From ZC4RG30 sp039917615 (GTDB lineage: Bacteria > Pseudomonadota > Gammaproteobacteria > Steroidobacterales > Steroidobacteraceae), in assembly GCA_039917615.1 (NCBI GenBank), contig JBDSJD010000024.1, positions 94,938-158,937 of the forward strand: a stretch of DNA of 64,000 bases. Reading direction: 5' to 3'. Shown piece after piece: positions 1 to 8,180 of the stretch. The stretch's first letter is position 1, and each line of letters starts with the position of its first letter. A program made the translations under genes and the position numbers. The notes under the pieces are model-generated. The model ran no database searches, was not told where the DNA came from, and saw nothing but the letters and a program-made list of their open reading frames with translations.

Positions 1-261
1 GCGCGCGAGGCCCGCACCATCGAGGGCCGGCTGTCCAAGGGCGACTGGATCGTTGGTGACGCTGTTACGGCCGCCGATATCGCGATTTACCCTTGCATCC
101 GCCTGCTGCATCGGGCCTTATTGCGGCCGGGGGCGCAGGAGCTGGCAACCCGGTTCCTGCCCGCAGAAGTTCACTACCCGCAGTTGGCGCGCTGGCTGCG
201 GCGAGTCGAGGCACTGCCGGGCTTCGAGCGAACACTGCCACCGGGATGGCTACTGGATTGA
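1..261 (+). CDS. Glutathione S-transferase family protein, C-terminal part (runs off the window start)
   Basis: The window opens inside a reading frame of 86 codons ending in TGA at 259-261. The translation carries the C-terminal helical GST signature: a GDxVTAADIAIYP segment (residues 19-31 of the fragment), then a helical stretch ending with LARWLRRVEALPGFERT. The D in TAADI is the usual N-capping residue of the GST C-domain. Such proteins conjugate glutathione to electrophiles in the cytoplasm, but the substrate cannot be read from this part. The N-terminal thioredoxin-like domain lies outside the window. Homospermidine synthase starts 38 bases downstream on the same strand, so co-transcription is possible. 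Confidence 0.8.
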   Translation, partial: AREARTIEGRLSKGDWIVGDAVTAADIAIYPCIRLLHRALLRPGAQELATRFLPAEVHYPQLARWLRRVEALPGFERTLPPGWLLD

Positions 262-299
262 GGTCGTTGTCGAATCATGGATGAGCGGTTGCGAGAAGC

Positions 300-1724
300 A
301 TGAGTCACAAGGTTTATCTGGATTTCCCCGGCCGTATCGTCATGGTCGGTTTCGGCAGCATCGGCCAGGGCGTACTGCCCCTGATCCTGCGCCACATCGC
401 GATCCGACCGGAGCGCATCGTCATCGTCACTGCGGACGATGCGGGCAGTGCCGAAGCCGAAACACTTGGCGTGCGCGTCATTCGCGAACCTCTGCTGCGC
501 GAGAACTACCGTCGGGTGCTCGACAGCGTCATGGGCCGTGGCGACTTCCTGGTGAATCTTTCGGTGGATGTTTCCAGCATTGCGCTGATCAAGCATTGCT
601 GGGAGCGCGGTGTCATGTACATCGACACCTGCATCGAGCCCTGGGCTGGCGGTTACACCGACCCGACCCTGCCGCCGGGCCGACGCACCAACTATGCAAT
701 GCGCGAGGACATGCTGGCGCTGCGCACGGACCTCACGGCGCGCAATCCCACCGCAATCCTTACGCATGGGGCGAATCCGGGCCTGGTGTCCCATTTCGTC
801 AAGGAAGCGCTGCTGCAGCTCAAGCGCGACATCGGTGTCGACAAGGAAAAAGCCGATCCGTCCAATCGCACCGAGTGGGCGGAGCTGGCGCAGACGCTGG
901 GTATCCGTGTCATTCACGTGGCCGAACGTGACACCCAGGTTTCAAGTGCTCCCAAGCAGGTGAACGAATTCATCAACACCTGGTCGGTGGATGGTTTCGT
1001 ATCCGAGGGCTGCCAGCCTGCGGAGCTGGGCTGGGGCTCGCATGAACGCAATTTTCCCCGCGATGCCAAACGCCATGACTTCGGCAGCGGCGCGGCCATC
1101 TATCTCGGACAGCCCGGGGCGGCCACGCGCGTGCGCACCTGGACGCCAGAGGCTGGCCCGATCCACGGATTTCTGATCACGCACAGCGAAGCCATCTCGC
1201 TGGCTGACTACTACACCGTGCGCAAGTACGGTGACGTGGTATACCGGCCTACCGCGCACTATGCCTATCACCCCAGCGATGCGGCGGTGCTGTCGGTTCA
1301 CGAGCTGGCCGGCCGCAACTGGCAGATGCAGGACCGCAAGCGCATCCTGATGGGCGACATCACTTCCGGAATGGACGAGCTCGGCGTGCTGCTTGCCGGC
1401 CACAAGCGCAACGCCTACTGGTATGGCTCGCAACTCACCGTCGATGAGGCGCGCGCCCTGGTGCCTTACAACAATGCCACCAGCCTGCAGGTTACGATTT
1501 CGGTGCTGGCCGGCATCATCTGGGCGATGGAGAACCCGGACAGCGGGCTGCTGGAGCCGGATGAGCTCGACCACCGGCGGATCCTCGACATCTGCCGGCC
1601 TTATCTCGGCAAGGTCATCGGCGCGTACACCGACTGGTCGCCCTTGTCTGATCGCGAACGACTGTTCCCGGAAGACCTCGACATGAGCGATCCGTGGCAA
1701 TTCAAGAACGTGCGGGTCATCTAG
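300..1724 (+). CDS. hss: Homospermidine synthase (saccharopine dehydrogenase-like)
   Basis: The 474-residue product matches bacterial homospermidine synthase in length and motifs. It begins with a Rossmann segment, VMVGFGSIGQGVLP (about residues 14-27), for NAD binding. It continues with family-typical stretches such as YIDTCIEPWAGGY, THGANPGLVSHFVK and LITHSEAISLADYY. The enzyme makes the triamine sym-homospermidine from putrescine (or spermidine plus putrescine) in the cytoplasm, using NAD as a recycled hydride carrier. The ATG at 300 is the only start that keeps the full Rossmann fold. Its TAG stop overlaps the stop of the convergent greB gene in a shared CTAG, so the two transcripts meet with no spacer. 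I saw no polyamine transport or decarboxylase genes nearby. Confidence 0.93.
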   Translation: MSHKVYLDFPGRIVMVGFGSIGQGVLPLILRHIAIRPERIVIVTADDAGSAEAETLGVRVIREPLLRENYRRVLDSVMGRGDFLVNLSVDVSSIALIKHCWERGVMYIDTCIEPWAGGYTDPTLPPGRRTNYAMREDMLALRTDLTARNPTAILTHGANPGLVSHFVKEALLQLKRDIGVDKEKADPSNRTEWAELAQTLGIRVIHVAERDTQVSSAPKQVNEFINTWSVDGFVSEGCQPAELGWGSHERNFPRDAKRHDFGSGAAIYLGQPGAATRVRTWTPEAGPIHGFLITHSEAISLADYYTVRKYGDVVYRPTAHYAYHPSDAAVLSVHELAGRNWQMQDRKRILMGDITSGMDELGVLLAGHKRNAYWYGSQLTVDEARALVPYNNATSLQVTISVLAGIIWAMENPDSGLLEPDELDHRRILDICRPYLGKVIGAYTDWSPLSDRERLFPEDLDMSDPWQFKNVRVI

Positions 1725-2233
1725 CCGCTGCCGCTGTAATTAATCGCGACGATTTCGTAGCGCGTTTCGACACTGGCAATGTTCACGGTGATCTGCGAAT
1801 CCAGCGGCTTGCCGAGCAGCGCGCGTGCCAGCGGTGCGTCCATGCTGATGTAGCCTGCTTCCATGTCGAATTCATCGGGGCCGACGATACGGTAGCGGCT
1901 GCTGGCGCCATCGTCCCGCTGCAGTGTCACCCAGGCGCCGAAGAACACGCGGCCGGGATCGGCGGGTGGCTGATCCACCACGATCATGCCGTCCAGACGA
2001 CCCCGCAGGAAGCGCACGCGGGAGTCGATTTCGCGTAGCCGTTTCTTGCCGTAGGTGTACTCGGCGTTCTCCGATCGGTCGCCCTGTGCGGCTGCAGCGC
2101 TGACCGCAGCGGTTACCTGCGGCCGCTCCACGCGCCATAGCTGCTCGAGCTCGTCTTTCAGGCGGGCATGGCCGGCGGGCGTGATGTAGGGGGAACCCGG
2201 ACTTGCTGGTGGTCGGTAGCGGCTCATTCTCAT
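1721..2233 (-). CDS. greB: Transcription elongation factor GreB
   Basis: The product of about 170 residues is a Gre factor: an N-terminal coiled coil (residues about 18-85, with YITPAGHARLKDELEQLW and GDRSENAEYTYGKKRLREID) and a C-terminal FKBP-like domain ending with KPLDSQITVN. GreB inserts its coiled coil in the RNA polymerase secondary channel and stimulates cleavage of backtracked RNA. The acidic pair in the coiled-coil tip (ENAEY) is present. The KKRLREIDSRVRFLRGRL stretch and the length fit GreB rather than GreA. An internal ATG at 2227 (MSRYRPP) is an equally good start. The gene is convergent with hss, sharing overlapping stop codons. Confidence 0.92.
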   Translation of the reverse strand: MRMSRYRPPASPGSPYITPAGHARLKDELEQLWRVERPQVTAAVSAAAAQGDRSENAEYTYGKKRLREIDSRVRFLRGRLDGMIVVDQPPADPGRVFFGAWVTLQRDDGASSRYRIVGPDEFDMEAGYISMDAPLARALLGKPLDSQITVNIASVETRYEIVAINYSGSG

Positions 2234-2310
2234 GCCATGGTGTATTTGTGCGCATTCTCACAGCTGGCGGCCATGGAGCGGTCTAGGCTGCGATGAAGGC
2301 GGTGTTTTCC

Positions 2311-2508
2311 ATGTCCAGCAAGTACTACGCGCATTTCGTGGCCGAAGCTTCGGGACCGACGGGCCCGGGAGAATTCAGCGGCGTGGTCGAGCTGCATGCA
2401 CCCCTGCGGCCGCAACGTGAGCTCAAGGAGCTGCGCAAGCTGCTGGCGGTCAACTTCGACCTCTCTGCCGAGGATATCAGGATCCTCAACTGGGCCACCC
2501 TGCACTAG
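2311..2508 (+). CDS. Small conserved-looking protein of unknown function
   Basis: A 65-residue reading frame starts at ATG 2311, preceded by AAGGCGG at 2296-2302 with suitable spacing. An in-frame ATG at 2293 would add six residues. The product (MSSKYYAHFVAEAS...) is acidic with no signal peptide, membrane segment or cysteine. Its C-terminal half (ELKELRKLLAVNFDL...) looks like an amphipathic helix followed by SAEDIRILNWATLH. It lies divergent from greB and 88 bases before lemA, so it could be the first gene of the lemA unit. I do not recognise a family. Confidence 0.55.
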   Translation: MSSKYYAHFVAEASGPTGPGEFSGVVELHAPLRPQRELKELRKLLAVNFDLSAEDIRILNWATLH

Positions 2509-2596
2509 GCGAACCGCTGCCCCGGGCTCCGTGCCAGAATCCCCCTTGAAGGGCGCCGCAACGCCCGCACTGTGGATTCCTCAAGGAGTGCTTTAC

Positions 2597-3238
2597 ATGC
2601 GTGCATTGAAGTTCGCCCTGCTGGGCGTGGTGGTGCTGCTTTCCGGCTGCGGCTACAACAAGCTGCAGCAGCAGGATGAAGGCGTGAAGGCTGCGTGGTC
2701 CGAGGTGCTGAACCAGTACCAGCGGCGCGCCGACCTGATTCCCAACCTCGTCGCAACGGTAAAGGGCTTCGCGGCGCAGGAGCAGGCCGTGCTGCTCGGG
2801 GTGACGGAGGCGCGGGCAAAGACCGGATCGATTCAGCTCACGCCCGAGCTCATCAACGACGAGGCGGCCATGCGCAAGTTCCAGGCGGCGCAGGGAGAGC
2901 TGACACAGGCGTTGAAGAGCCTGTTCGCCGTGACTGAAAATTATCCCGAACTGAAGTCGGACCAGAACTTCCGTGACCTGCAGGCGCAGCTTGAAGGTAC
3001 GGAGAACAGAATCACGGTGGCCCGCAACCGGTACATCGAAACCGTGCAGACCTATAACTCCACGGTGCGCTCCTTCCCGACAAATCTGACCGCAATGCTT
3101 TTCAAACACTCCGTTAAGCCCAGTTTCACGGTGGAAAATGAAGCGGCCGTGTCGCGTCCGCCAACCGTGAGTTTTGGCACAGGAGCAGCGCCCGCAGCGC
3201 CGGCAGCACCCGCACCTACACCAGCACCCGCGCGATAA
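2597..3238 (+). CDS. lemA: LemA family lipoprotein
   Basis: The 213-residue product begins with a lipoprotein signal, MRALKFALLGVVVLLSGCGY, whose lipobox LSGC gives a predicted acylated cysteine near residue 18. Then comes the LemA domain with its typical YNKLQQQDEGVKAAWSEV, YQRRADLIPNLVATVKGFA and ARNRYIETVQTYN segments. LemA proteins are membrane-anchored helical bundles of uncertain function. The tail (residues about 190-213) is an Ala-Pro linker. The start is chosen because longer upstream starts would bury the signal peptide; a GGAG sits at 2585-2588. Two TPM-domain genes follow directly (16 bases, then an overlap), the common lemA-TPM envelope cluster. Confidence 0.9.
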   Translation: MRALKFALLGVVVLLSGCGYNKLQQQDEGVKAAWSEVLNQYQRRADLIPNLVATVKGFAAQEQAVLLGVTEARAKTGSIQLTPELINDEAAMRKFQAAQGELTQALKSLFAVTENYPELKSDQNFRDLQAQLEGTENRITVARNRYIETVQTYNSTVRSFPTNLTAMLFKHSVKPSFTVENEAAVSRPPTVSFGTGAAPAAPAAPAPTPAPAR

Positions 3239-3254
3239 CGCAACGCGGCACTCC

Positions 3255-4172
3255 ATGCGCCAGTCGACAGGCATATTCGGGTCGGGCTCCGCCGTGGCCC
3301 TGTTGCTTGCGCTGGTGCTGGCAACCACGGCGGGTGCCCAGACTTTGCAGCCGGTGCCACCGCTGACAGCGCGTGTGACCGATCTGACCGGCACGCTGAC
3401 TGCGGGCCAGCAGGCAGAACTCGAGCAGAAGCTGGCGTCATTCGAGCAGCGCAAAGGTGCGCAGGTGGCATTGCTGATCGTGCCGACCACTGCGCCAGAA
3501 GCCATTGAGCAGTACTCGATCCGTGTCGTGGACGCATGGAAGCTGGGGCGCGCCAAGTCGGATGACGGAGTGCTGCTTTTGGTCGCGCTGCAGGATCGCA
3601 CGTTGAGAATTGAAGCGGGGTATGGCCTGGAGGGCGTGCTGCCTGATGCGATTGCCCGACGCATCATCGACGACACCATCAAGCCGCTGTTCCGGCAGGG
3701 CGATATTTTCGGTGGCGTCAGCGCTGGTCTGCAACAGATCATGAAAGTGGTTGATGGTGAACCTTTGCCGCCACCTGACCGGAAGTGGCAGCGGCCAGCT
3801 GACAAGCTGATCGGCCTCTTGCCTATGCTGTTCTTTGGTGTGCTGATTGGTGGGGGCGTGTTGCGCGCCATTTTCGGTCGCACGGTCGGGGCTTTGGCCA
3901 CCGGCGGAGTGGCAGGTGGGGCGGTGTGGCTGATGTCGCAACTACTGGGAATCGCGGTTCTTGCTGGCCTTGCGGCAGCTGCATTTAGCCTGTTCGCAGG
4001 TCTGGCAGGCAAAATGCGCGGCGGTGGTGGGCGTGGCGGCGGCTGGGGCGGAGGTTTCGGAGGCGGCCTTGGCGGTGGCGGTTTCGGTGGCGGAGGTTTC
4101 GGCCGCGGTGGCGGTGGATTCGGCGGCGGTGGTGGCGGGTTCGGTGGCGGTGGCGCCTCGGGCAGGTGGTGA
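3255..4172 (+). CDS. TPM-domain (YgcG-type) membrane protein with glycine-rich tail
   Basis: The 305-residue product has a signal peptide (MRQSTGIFGSGSAVALLLALVLATTAGAQ), then a TPM domain at about residues 35-175. Typical segments are VTDLTGTLTAGQQAELEQKL, LLIVPTTAPEAIEQYS and DGVLLLVALQDRTLRIEAGYGLEG. Next come hydrophobic membrane segments at about 185-260 and a long glycine-rich tail ending FGGGGASGRW. In this family the TPM domain faces the periplasm and the Gly-rich tail with the GGGASG end is characteristic. Function is uncertain; links to envelope maintenance come from genomic association with lemA, which is directly upstream here. It overlaps the context of the next TPM gene, suggesting one transcript. 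Confidence 0.88.
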   Translation: MRQSTGIFGSGSAVALLLALVLATTAGAQTLQPVPPLTARVTDLTGTLTAGQQAELEQKLASFEQRKGAQVALLIVPTTAPEAIEQYSIRVVDAWKLGRAKSDDGVLLLVALQDRTLRIEAGYGLEGVLPDAIARRIIDDTIKPLFRQGDIFGGVSAGLQQIMKVVDGEPLPPPDRKWQRPADKLIGLLPMLFFGVLIGGGVLRAIFGRTVGALATGGVAGGAVWLMSQLLGIAVLAGLAAAAFSLFAGLAGKMRGGGGRGGGWGGGFGGGLGGGGFGGGGFGRGGGGFGGGGGGFGGGGASGRW

Positions 4173-4174
4173 AC

Positions 4175-4666
4175 ATGTTGCGACTGCTCCGTCATCTCGC
4201 GACGCCGTTCTGGATGCTGCGCCTGCGCTATCCACAGGAAGTGCTGTCGCAGATCGAAAGTCGGATCGGCGATTTCGAACGCGCGCATCCTGGCGAACTG
4301 CGGTTTGCCGTTGAACATGCGCTGGAGATCGGCGATCTGTTGGGCGGTGTCACTGCCCGCGACCGCGCGCTCGAGGTGTTCGGCTTGCTGCGCGTGTGGG
4401 ATACCGAACACAACAACGGTGTGCTGATCTATGTGTTGCATGCGGAGCATGCAGTTGAGATCGTTGCCGACCGTGGCATAGCACGGTGCGTGCCGCAGGC
4501 TGACTGGGATGCGCTCAGTCGGCGAATGGAGACGGAATTTCGCGCTGGGCGCTACGCTGCCGGAGCGCTGGTAGCCGTCGAAGGCACTGCGCAGCTGCTG
4601 GAACACCACTTTCCAGCCCGCATCGCCGGACGCAACGAACTGCCCGATCAACCAATGCTGCTGTAA
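4175..4666 (+). CDS. Second TPM-domain protein, without signal peptide
   Basis: The product is about 163 residues when started at ATG 4175; a GTG at 4166 would overlap the previous gene and add three residues. It has a TPM-like core: IESRIGDFERAHPGELRFAVEHAL, GVLIYVLHAEHAVEIVADRGIARCV and a C-terminal helical stretch GALVAVEGTAQLLEHHFPA. It lacks the signal peptide, membrane helices and glycine tail of its neighbour, so it is probably cytoplasmic or peripheral. The start lies 2 bases after the preceding stop, indicating translational coupling. LemA followed by two TPM proteins is a recurrent arrangement; the biochemical role is not established. Confidence 0.85.
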   Translation: MLRLLRHLATPFWMLRLRYPQEVLSQIESRIGDFERAHPGELRFAVEHALEIGDLLGGVTARDRALEVFGLLRVWDTEHNNGVLIYVLHAEHAVEIVADRGIARCVPQADWDALSRRMETEFRAGRYAAGALVAVEGTAQLLEHHFPARIAGRNELPDQPMLL

Positions 4667-4693
4667 CGCCCGCGCGGGTGTAATAATCGGGTC

Positions 4694-5887
4694 ATGAATC
4701 TTATCCGCCCATGGTTGCCGGGTGTTGCTGTTGCCCTGCTTGCAGCCTGCTCGCTCAACGCCCCGCGAATTGCCCCACTGCCGCCGCCTGCGCCGGAACT
4801 GCCGCCGCCGCCGCCGCCAGCTCCGGTTGCACCGGTGGTGCCGCAGTACCCGGCGCCAGTTGCGACGCACCGCTTCGAAATCGACGCAGAGTCGGACGAC
4901 GTAGTGGGTGTTGTGCAGGTCACGGTTGTCGGCAAGCACGACACACTCCCGGATATCGCGCGCCGCTTCAATGTCGGATATGAAGAAATCGTGCGTGCGA
5001 ATCCCGGCGTTGATCCATGGTTGCCAGGCGCAGGCCGCGAAGTGGTGGTGCCCACGCAGTTCGTGCTGCCATTTGCAGAGCGCAAGGGCATCGTGGTGAA
5101 TATAGCGGCGATGCGTATCTACTACTTCCCGCCGGTGAAGGCCGGCCAGAAGCAGGTGGTGTACACACACCCGATCGGTATCGGCAAGGTGGGCTGGTCC
5201 ACGCCGGAGGGCAAGACCACCGTCGTATCGAAACAGAAAGATCCGGTATGGCGGCCTACCGCTTCGATCCGCGCCGAGCACAAGAAGAATGGCGAAATCT
5301 TGCCGGCCGTCGTGCCAGCAGGTCCCGACAACCCGCTGGGCCGGTTCAAGCTCACGCTTGGCTGGCCCAGTTACCTGATCCACGGCACCAACAAGCCCTA
5401 CGGTGTCGGCCTGCGTTCCAGCCACGGCTGCCTGCGCCTCTATCCGGAGGACATCGCCAAGCTGTTCGAGATGGCCGCCATCGGCACGCAGGTACAGGTC
5501 GTGAACCAGCCCTTCGTATTTGGCTGGCACAACAACCAGCTCTATCTGCAGGCCTATGGCGTACTCGAGGACGACAAGCGCGACTGGTCCAAGGCACAAC
5601 CCAAACTGCTCGCGAAGACGCTGACACCGCGCATCCGCACCGAGCTTGCGGCAAGCGGGGAAGCGGTGAACTGGGTGCGGGTGGCAGAAATCACCAAGGA
5701 TCCACGTGGCCTCGCCTTGTCAGTGTCCAGCGACCAGGACGTGACCGCGGTGATTGCGGCGGCGCCGCGCGTGAAGAATCTCGTGCCCGCCGGCGCCAAC
5801 TGGGACGGTGCCGACGATCCGGCGCTCGGCACGCAGAACGAGGTGCAGGAAATGGTTGCTGAACAGCAGCAGGCACCGCGCACTTAG
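4694..5887 (+). CDS. L,D-transpeptidase (YkuD domain) lipoprotein with LysM-like segment
   Basis: The 397-residue product starts with a lipoprotein signal (MNLIRPWLPGVAVALLAACS, lipobox LAAC), a proline-rich linker (about 27-55), a LysM-like stretch (VVGKHDTLPDIARRFNVGYEEIVRANPGV) and a YkuD catalytic domain. The active-site motif reads HGTNKPYGVG...SSHGCLRLYPED, placing the nucleophile at Cys246. Such enzymes crosslink peptidoglycan through 3-3 bridges or attach lipoproteins in the periplasm; architecture is closest to the ErfK/YbiS group. Residues after about 300 form an extra C-terminal region ending in an acidic, Gln-rich tail. It follows the lemA-TPM genes by 27 bases and may share their transcript, fitting a cell-envelope theme. 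Confidence 0.93.
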   Translation: MNLIRPWLPGVAVALLAACSLNAPRIAPLPPPAPELPPPPPPAPVAPVVPQYPAPVATHRFEIDAESDDVVGVVQVTVVGKHDTLPDIARRFNVGYEEIVRANPGVDPWLPGAGREVVVPTQFVLPFAERKGIVVNIAAMRIYYFPPVKAGQKQVVYTHPIGIGKVGWSTPEGKTTVVSKQKDPVWRPTASIRAEHKKNGEILPAVVPAGPDNPLGRFKLTLGWPSYLIHGTNKPYGVGLRSSHGCLRLYPEDIAKLFEMAAIGTQVQVVNQPFVFGWHNNQLYLQAYGVLEDDKRDWSKAQPKLLAKTLTPRIRTELAASGEAVNWVRVAEITKDPRGLALSVSSDQDVTAVIAAAPRVKNLVPAGANWDGADDPALGTQNEVQEMVAEQQQAPRT

Positions 5888-5902
5888 GCTATTCTTTTGC
5901 GC

Positions 5903-6034
5903 ATGTCGAAGCTTTCAGAATGGCTCAGGATCATGCTGGGCGAGATCGCGCGCAAGCAGGAAGAAGCGGCGCGCGCTGCGGCCGAACAGAAGCAACGCCA
6001 GGCGCAGAATTCAACCACCCGGCCAGCGGCGTAA
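5903..6034 (+). CDS. Small basic/acidic helical protein, unknown
   Basis: A 43-residue frame (MSKLSEWLRIMLGEIARKQ... ending TTRPAA) lies 15 bases after the L,D-transpeptidase gene and 8 bases before the sheath-like gene. The middle (ARKQEEAARAAAEQKQRQAQ) is a strongly helical, charged, Ala/Gln/Glu-rich segment that could form a coiled coil, and the first 16 residues are amphipathic. No ribosome-binding site stands out. The tight spacing to both neighbours supports a real gene. I do not recognise the family. Confidence 0.45.
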   Translation: MSKLSEWLRIMLGEIARKQEEAARAAAEQKQRQAQNSTTRPAA

Positions 6035-6042
6035 GCGGCGCG

Positions 6043-7641
6043 GTGACAGTCCAGGACGGGTCGGGGTCCAACGGCAACGGTCTTGCCATTGCGCTCACAC
6101 CGCTACCCGCCGCGAACACCGGCGCACAGATCACAGCACAGCCAGCAGGCGTCGTGGCTTTTGTTGGCCGATGCCTGAAGGGGCCGGTCAACGAGCCCGT
6201 GGCAATCACGGATTTCAGCCAGTTCGAAAGGCATTTTGGCGGCCTGTGGTCGCGGTCGATGCTGCCACATGCGGTGGAGCAGTTCTTCGAACATGGCGGG
6301 CAGCGCGCGATCATCGTGCGGGTGGTGAGCGATGCGCTGCCGCCAAGCATCGACCTGCCCGCTGGCGATGAGCGACTGGTGCTGGTTGCGCTGAGTCCGG
6401 GGTCGCAGGAGTTTCTGCGCGTCGCGGTGGATTACGACGGCATCGACCAGCAGGACCAGGACCTATTCAATCTGGTCGTACAGCGCGTCCGCAGGCGGGG
6501 CTCTGAGCTGGTGCAGAACCAGGAGATCTTCCGCCGGGTTTCGGTTCTCGGCGGGTCGGCAAGGGATGCCGCACGCATGTTGTCGGCCTCCAGTCTGGTG
6601 CGCGTGTCCGGTCCTTTGCCGGCACGGCGGCCGGATATCACGCGCGGCAGCGATCCGCGCGAGCTGATCGGCTATGTCGATTGCAACAACGACGGCGACG
6701 ATGGGCGGGCGCTGTCCGATTACGATCTGATCGGCTCCGAAAGCCGTCGCTCGGGCATGTTCGCCTTGCTGGCCGGGCCCGCCTTCAGCTTTATCTATTT
6801 GCCACCGCCTGCCCGCGACCAGGATCTGGGCATGAGTGTGCTGGTGGTCGGCGCGCGGTTCTGCAGGCGTCAACATGCGCTTCTGCTGGTCGACCCACCG
6901 CACCACTGGAAGACCGTGCAGCAGGCGCTGGATGGCCTGCGTGACTGGCCCTTTCACAGCGCCGATGCGCTGATGTTCTATCCTCGCGTCATAACACAGG
7001 ATCGTCTGCGGGCATGTAGCGATGTATTTCCGCCCTCGGCTGCCGCCGTCGGCATGCTGGTGCGCGAGCGCGGCGAGCAGGTCTGGCAGGAAGCCGCTGA
7101 ACCGGCGTTGCTGCGGCCCACCGCAAGCCCGGTGGTGTGGGTGGATCGCCTGCAGCGCGCCAGTCTTGCGCAGCGAGGTGTGAATACCCTGCGCGCCACT
7201 CGAATGGCAGCGCGCGATGTGGTGGCGATGTGCACTCTGGCAGGCGAATTCGGCAATGGTCCGGACGCGCGCGTGCTGGGTGCGCGCCAGCTGGCATTGT
7301 TTATCAGCGCCAGCATCGAGCGCGGCACGCGGTGGGTCACGATCGAAGGCAATACTGCGCGCAGCCGTGAGCGCGTGTGTCGGCAGGTAGAACAGTTCCT
7401 GCGCCAGCTGGCCGAAGCGGGAGCGCTGGCCGGTGCGGAGCGCAACCTCCACTATTTCGTGCTGTGCGACCAGCGTCTCAACGGATCCTTGCAGATGGCC
7501 GAGGGTGTTTTCCGCCTGGTCTACGGTTACCAGTCAGTGCATGGCACGACACGGCTCAGCTGGCTGGTGGAACATCGCGCTGCAGCGAGCCAGACCCGCG
7601 CTGTCAGCCTGAATCAGTTGGCCGCGCATGAGCTCAGGTAG
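6043..7641 (+). CDS. Phage tail sheath-like protein, stand-alone
   Basis: About 532 residues if started at GTG 6043; a longer ATG at 5920 would overlap the preceding small gene. The N-terminal part (about residues 30-90) has the sheath signature GVVAFVGRCLKGPVNEPV, then an FERHFGGLW segment and AVEQFFEHGGQRAIIVRVV. The C-terminal half has the sheath C-domain: RGVNTLRATRMAARDV, LFISASIERGTRWVTIE, VEQFLRQLAEAGALAG and YFVLCDQRLN. Contractile sheath subunits polymerise around a tail tube in phages, pyocins and extracellular injection systems. No tube, baseplate, spike, chaperone or capsid gene is present; neighbours are chromosomal envelope and lipid genes. It may be a domesticated sheath-fold protein or a relic. 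An alpha/beta hydrolase follows 9 bases later. Confidence 0.82.
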   Translation: MTVQDGSGSNGNGLAIALTPLPAANTGAQITAQPAGVVAFVGRCLKGPVNEPVAITDFSQFERHFGGLWSRSMLPHAVEQFFEHGGQRAIIVRVVSDALPPSIDLPAGDERLVLVALSPGSQEFLRVAVDYDGIDQQDQDLFNLVVQRVRRRGSELVQNQEIFRRVSVLGGSARDAARMLSASSLVRVSGPLPARRPDITRGSDPRELIGYVDCNNDGDDGRALSDYDLIGSESRRSGMFALLAGPAFSFIYLPPPARDQDLGMSVLVVGARFCRRQHALLLVDPPHHWKTVQQALDGLRDWPFHSADALMFYPRVITQDRLRACSDVFPPSAAAVGMLVRERGEQVWQEAAEPALLRPTASPVVWVDRLQRASLAQRGVNTLRATRMAARDVVAMCTLAGEFGNGPDARVLGARQLALFISASIERGTRWVTIEGNTARSRERVCRQVEQFLRQLAEAGALAGAERNLHYFVLCDQRLNGSLQMAEGVFRLVYGYQSVHGTTRLSWLVEHRAAASQTRAVSLNQLAAHELR

Positions 7642-7650
7642 GATGGCACC

Positions 7651-8175
7651 ATGGCGATAGCAGGGCATGTTGTGTTTTCGCATGGACTGGATGGCACGCC
7701 ATTCAGCACCAAGATCCGCGCGCTTTATGAAATAGCCGAGGCGGAAGGTTTCGACGTCGCGGCAGTGGATTACCGGGGCGTAACTGATGCGGAAGAGCGG
7801 GTGCAGATGCTCCACGAGTTCTGTCGCGACTTCACCGGCCATCTGGTGCTGGCGGGTTCAAGTCTCGGCGGTTATGTGTCGCTGGCGGCTGCGCCCACGC
7901 TACATGCCAAGGGTGTATTCCTGATGGCGCCGGCCATTCACATGCCCGGCATTCCGCCGCTCAGACGCGGTTTGCCGACCTGTCCCATCGCGCTGGTGCA
8001 TGGCTGGCGGGATGACGTCATACCTTACGAACAGAGCATGCGATTCGCGAAGGAGAACCGGTTGTCGCTGCATATGGTTGAATCCGATCACCGCCTACAC
8101 AGCGCCATTCCCTTCCTGCGCTACCTGTTCCAGTACTTCCTGATCGAATCGCGCCGGGCGCAGTACGTTCCCTGA
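7651..8175 (+). CDS. Small alpha/beta hydrolase
   Basis: The 174-residue product is a compact alpha/beta hydrolase with an early FSHGLDGTPFSTKI oxyanion-type motif, the nucleophile elbow GSSLGG (residues about 69-74), an acid in HGWRDDVIPYEQS and a histidine in ESDHRLH. This gives a complete Ser-Asp-His arrangement. The size and sequence fit the YqiA/YcfP-like or dienelactone-hydrolase-like small cytoplasmic esterases; the substrate cannot be deduced. An AGGAT lies just ahead of ATG 7651. It sits 9 bases after the sheath-like gene and 5 bases before plsB, so the three are probably co-transcribed. Confidence 0.82.
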   Translation: MAIAGHVVFSHGLDGTPFSTKIRALYEIAEAEGFDVAAVDYRGVTDAEERVQMLHEFCRDFTGHLVLAGSSLGGYVSLAAAPTLHAKGVFLMAPAIHMPGIPPLRRGLPTCPIALVHGWRDDVIPYEQSMRFAKENRLSLHMVESDHRLHSAIPFLRYLFQYFLIESRRAQYVP

Positions 8176-8180
8176 CCAGC

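Noticed and set aside
942..1700. Minus-strand frame inside homospermidine synthase
   Set aside because: Antisense to a conserved gene, with no start signal and no recognised motif.
2486..5599. Very long minus-strand frame (over 1000 codons) across the lemA-TPM-LDT genes
   Set aside because: It is a high-GC antisense shadow: the plus strand encodes recognisable LemA, TPM and YkuD proteins, and the minus translation has Pro/Ala/Arg-rich low-complexity sequence with no domain.
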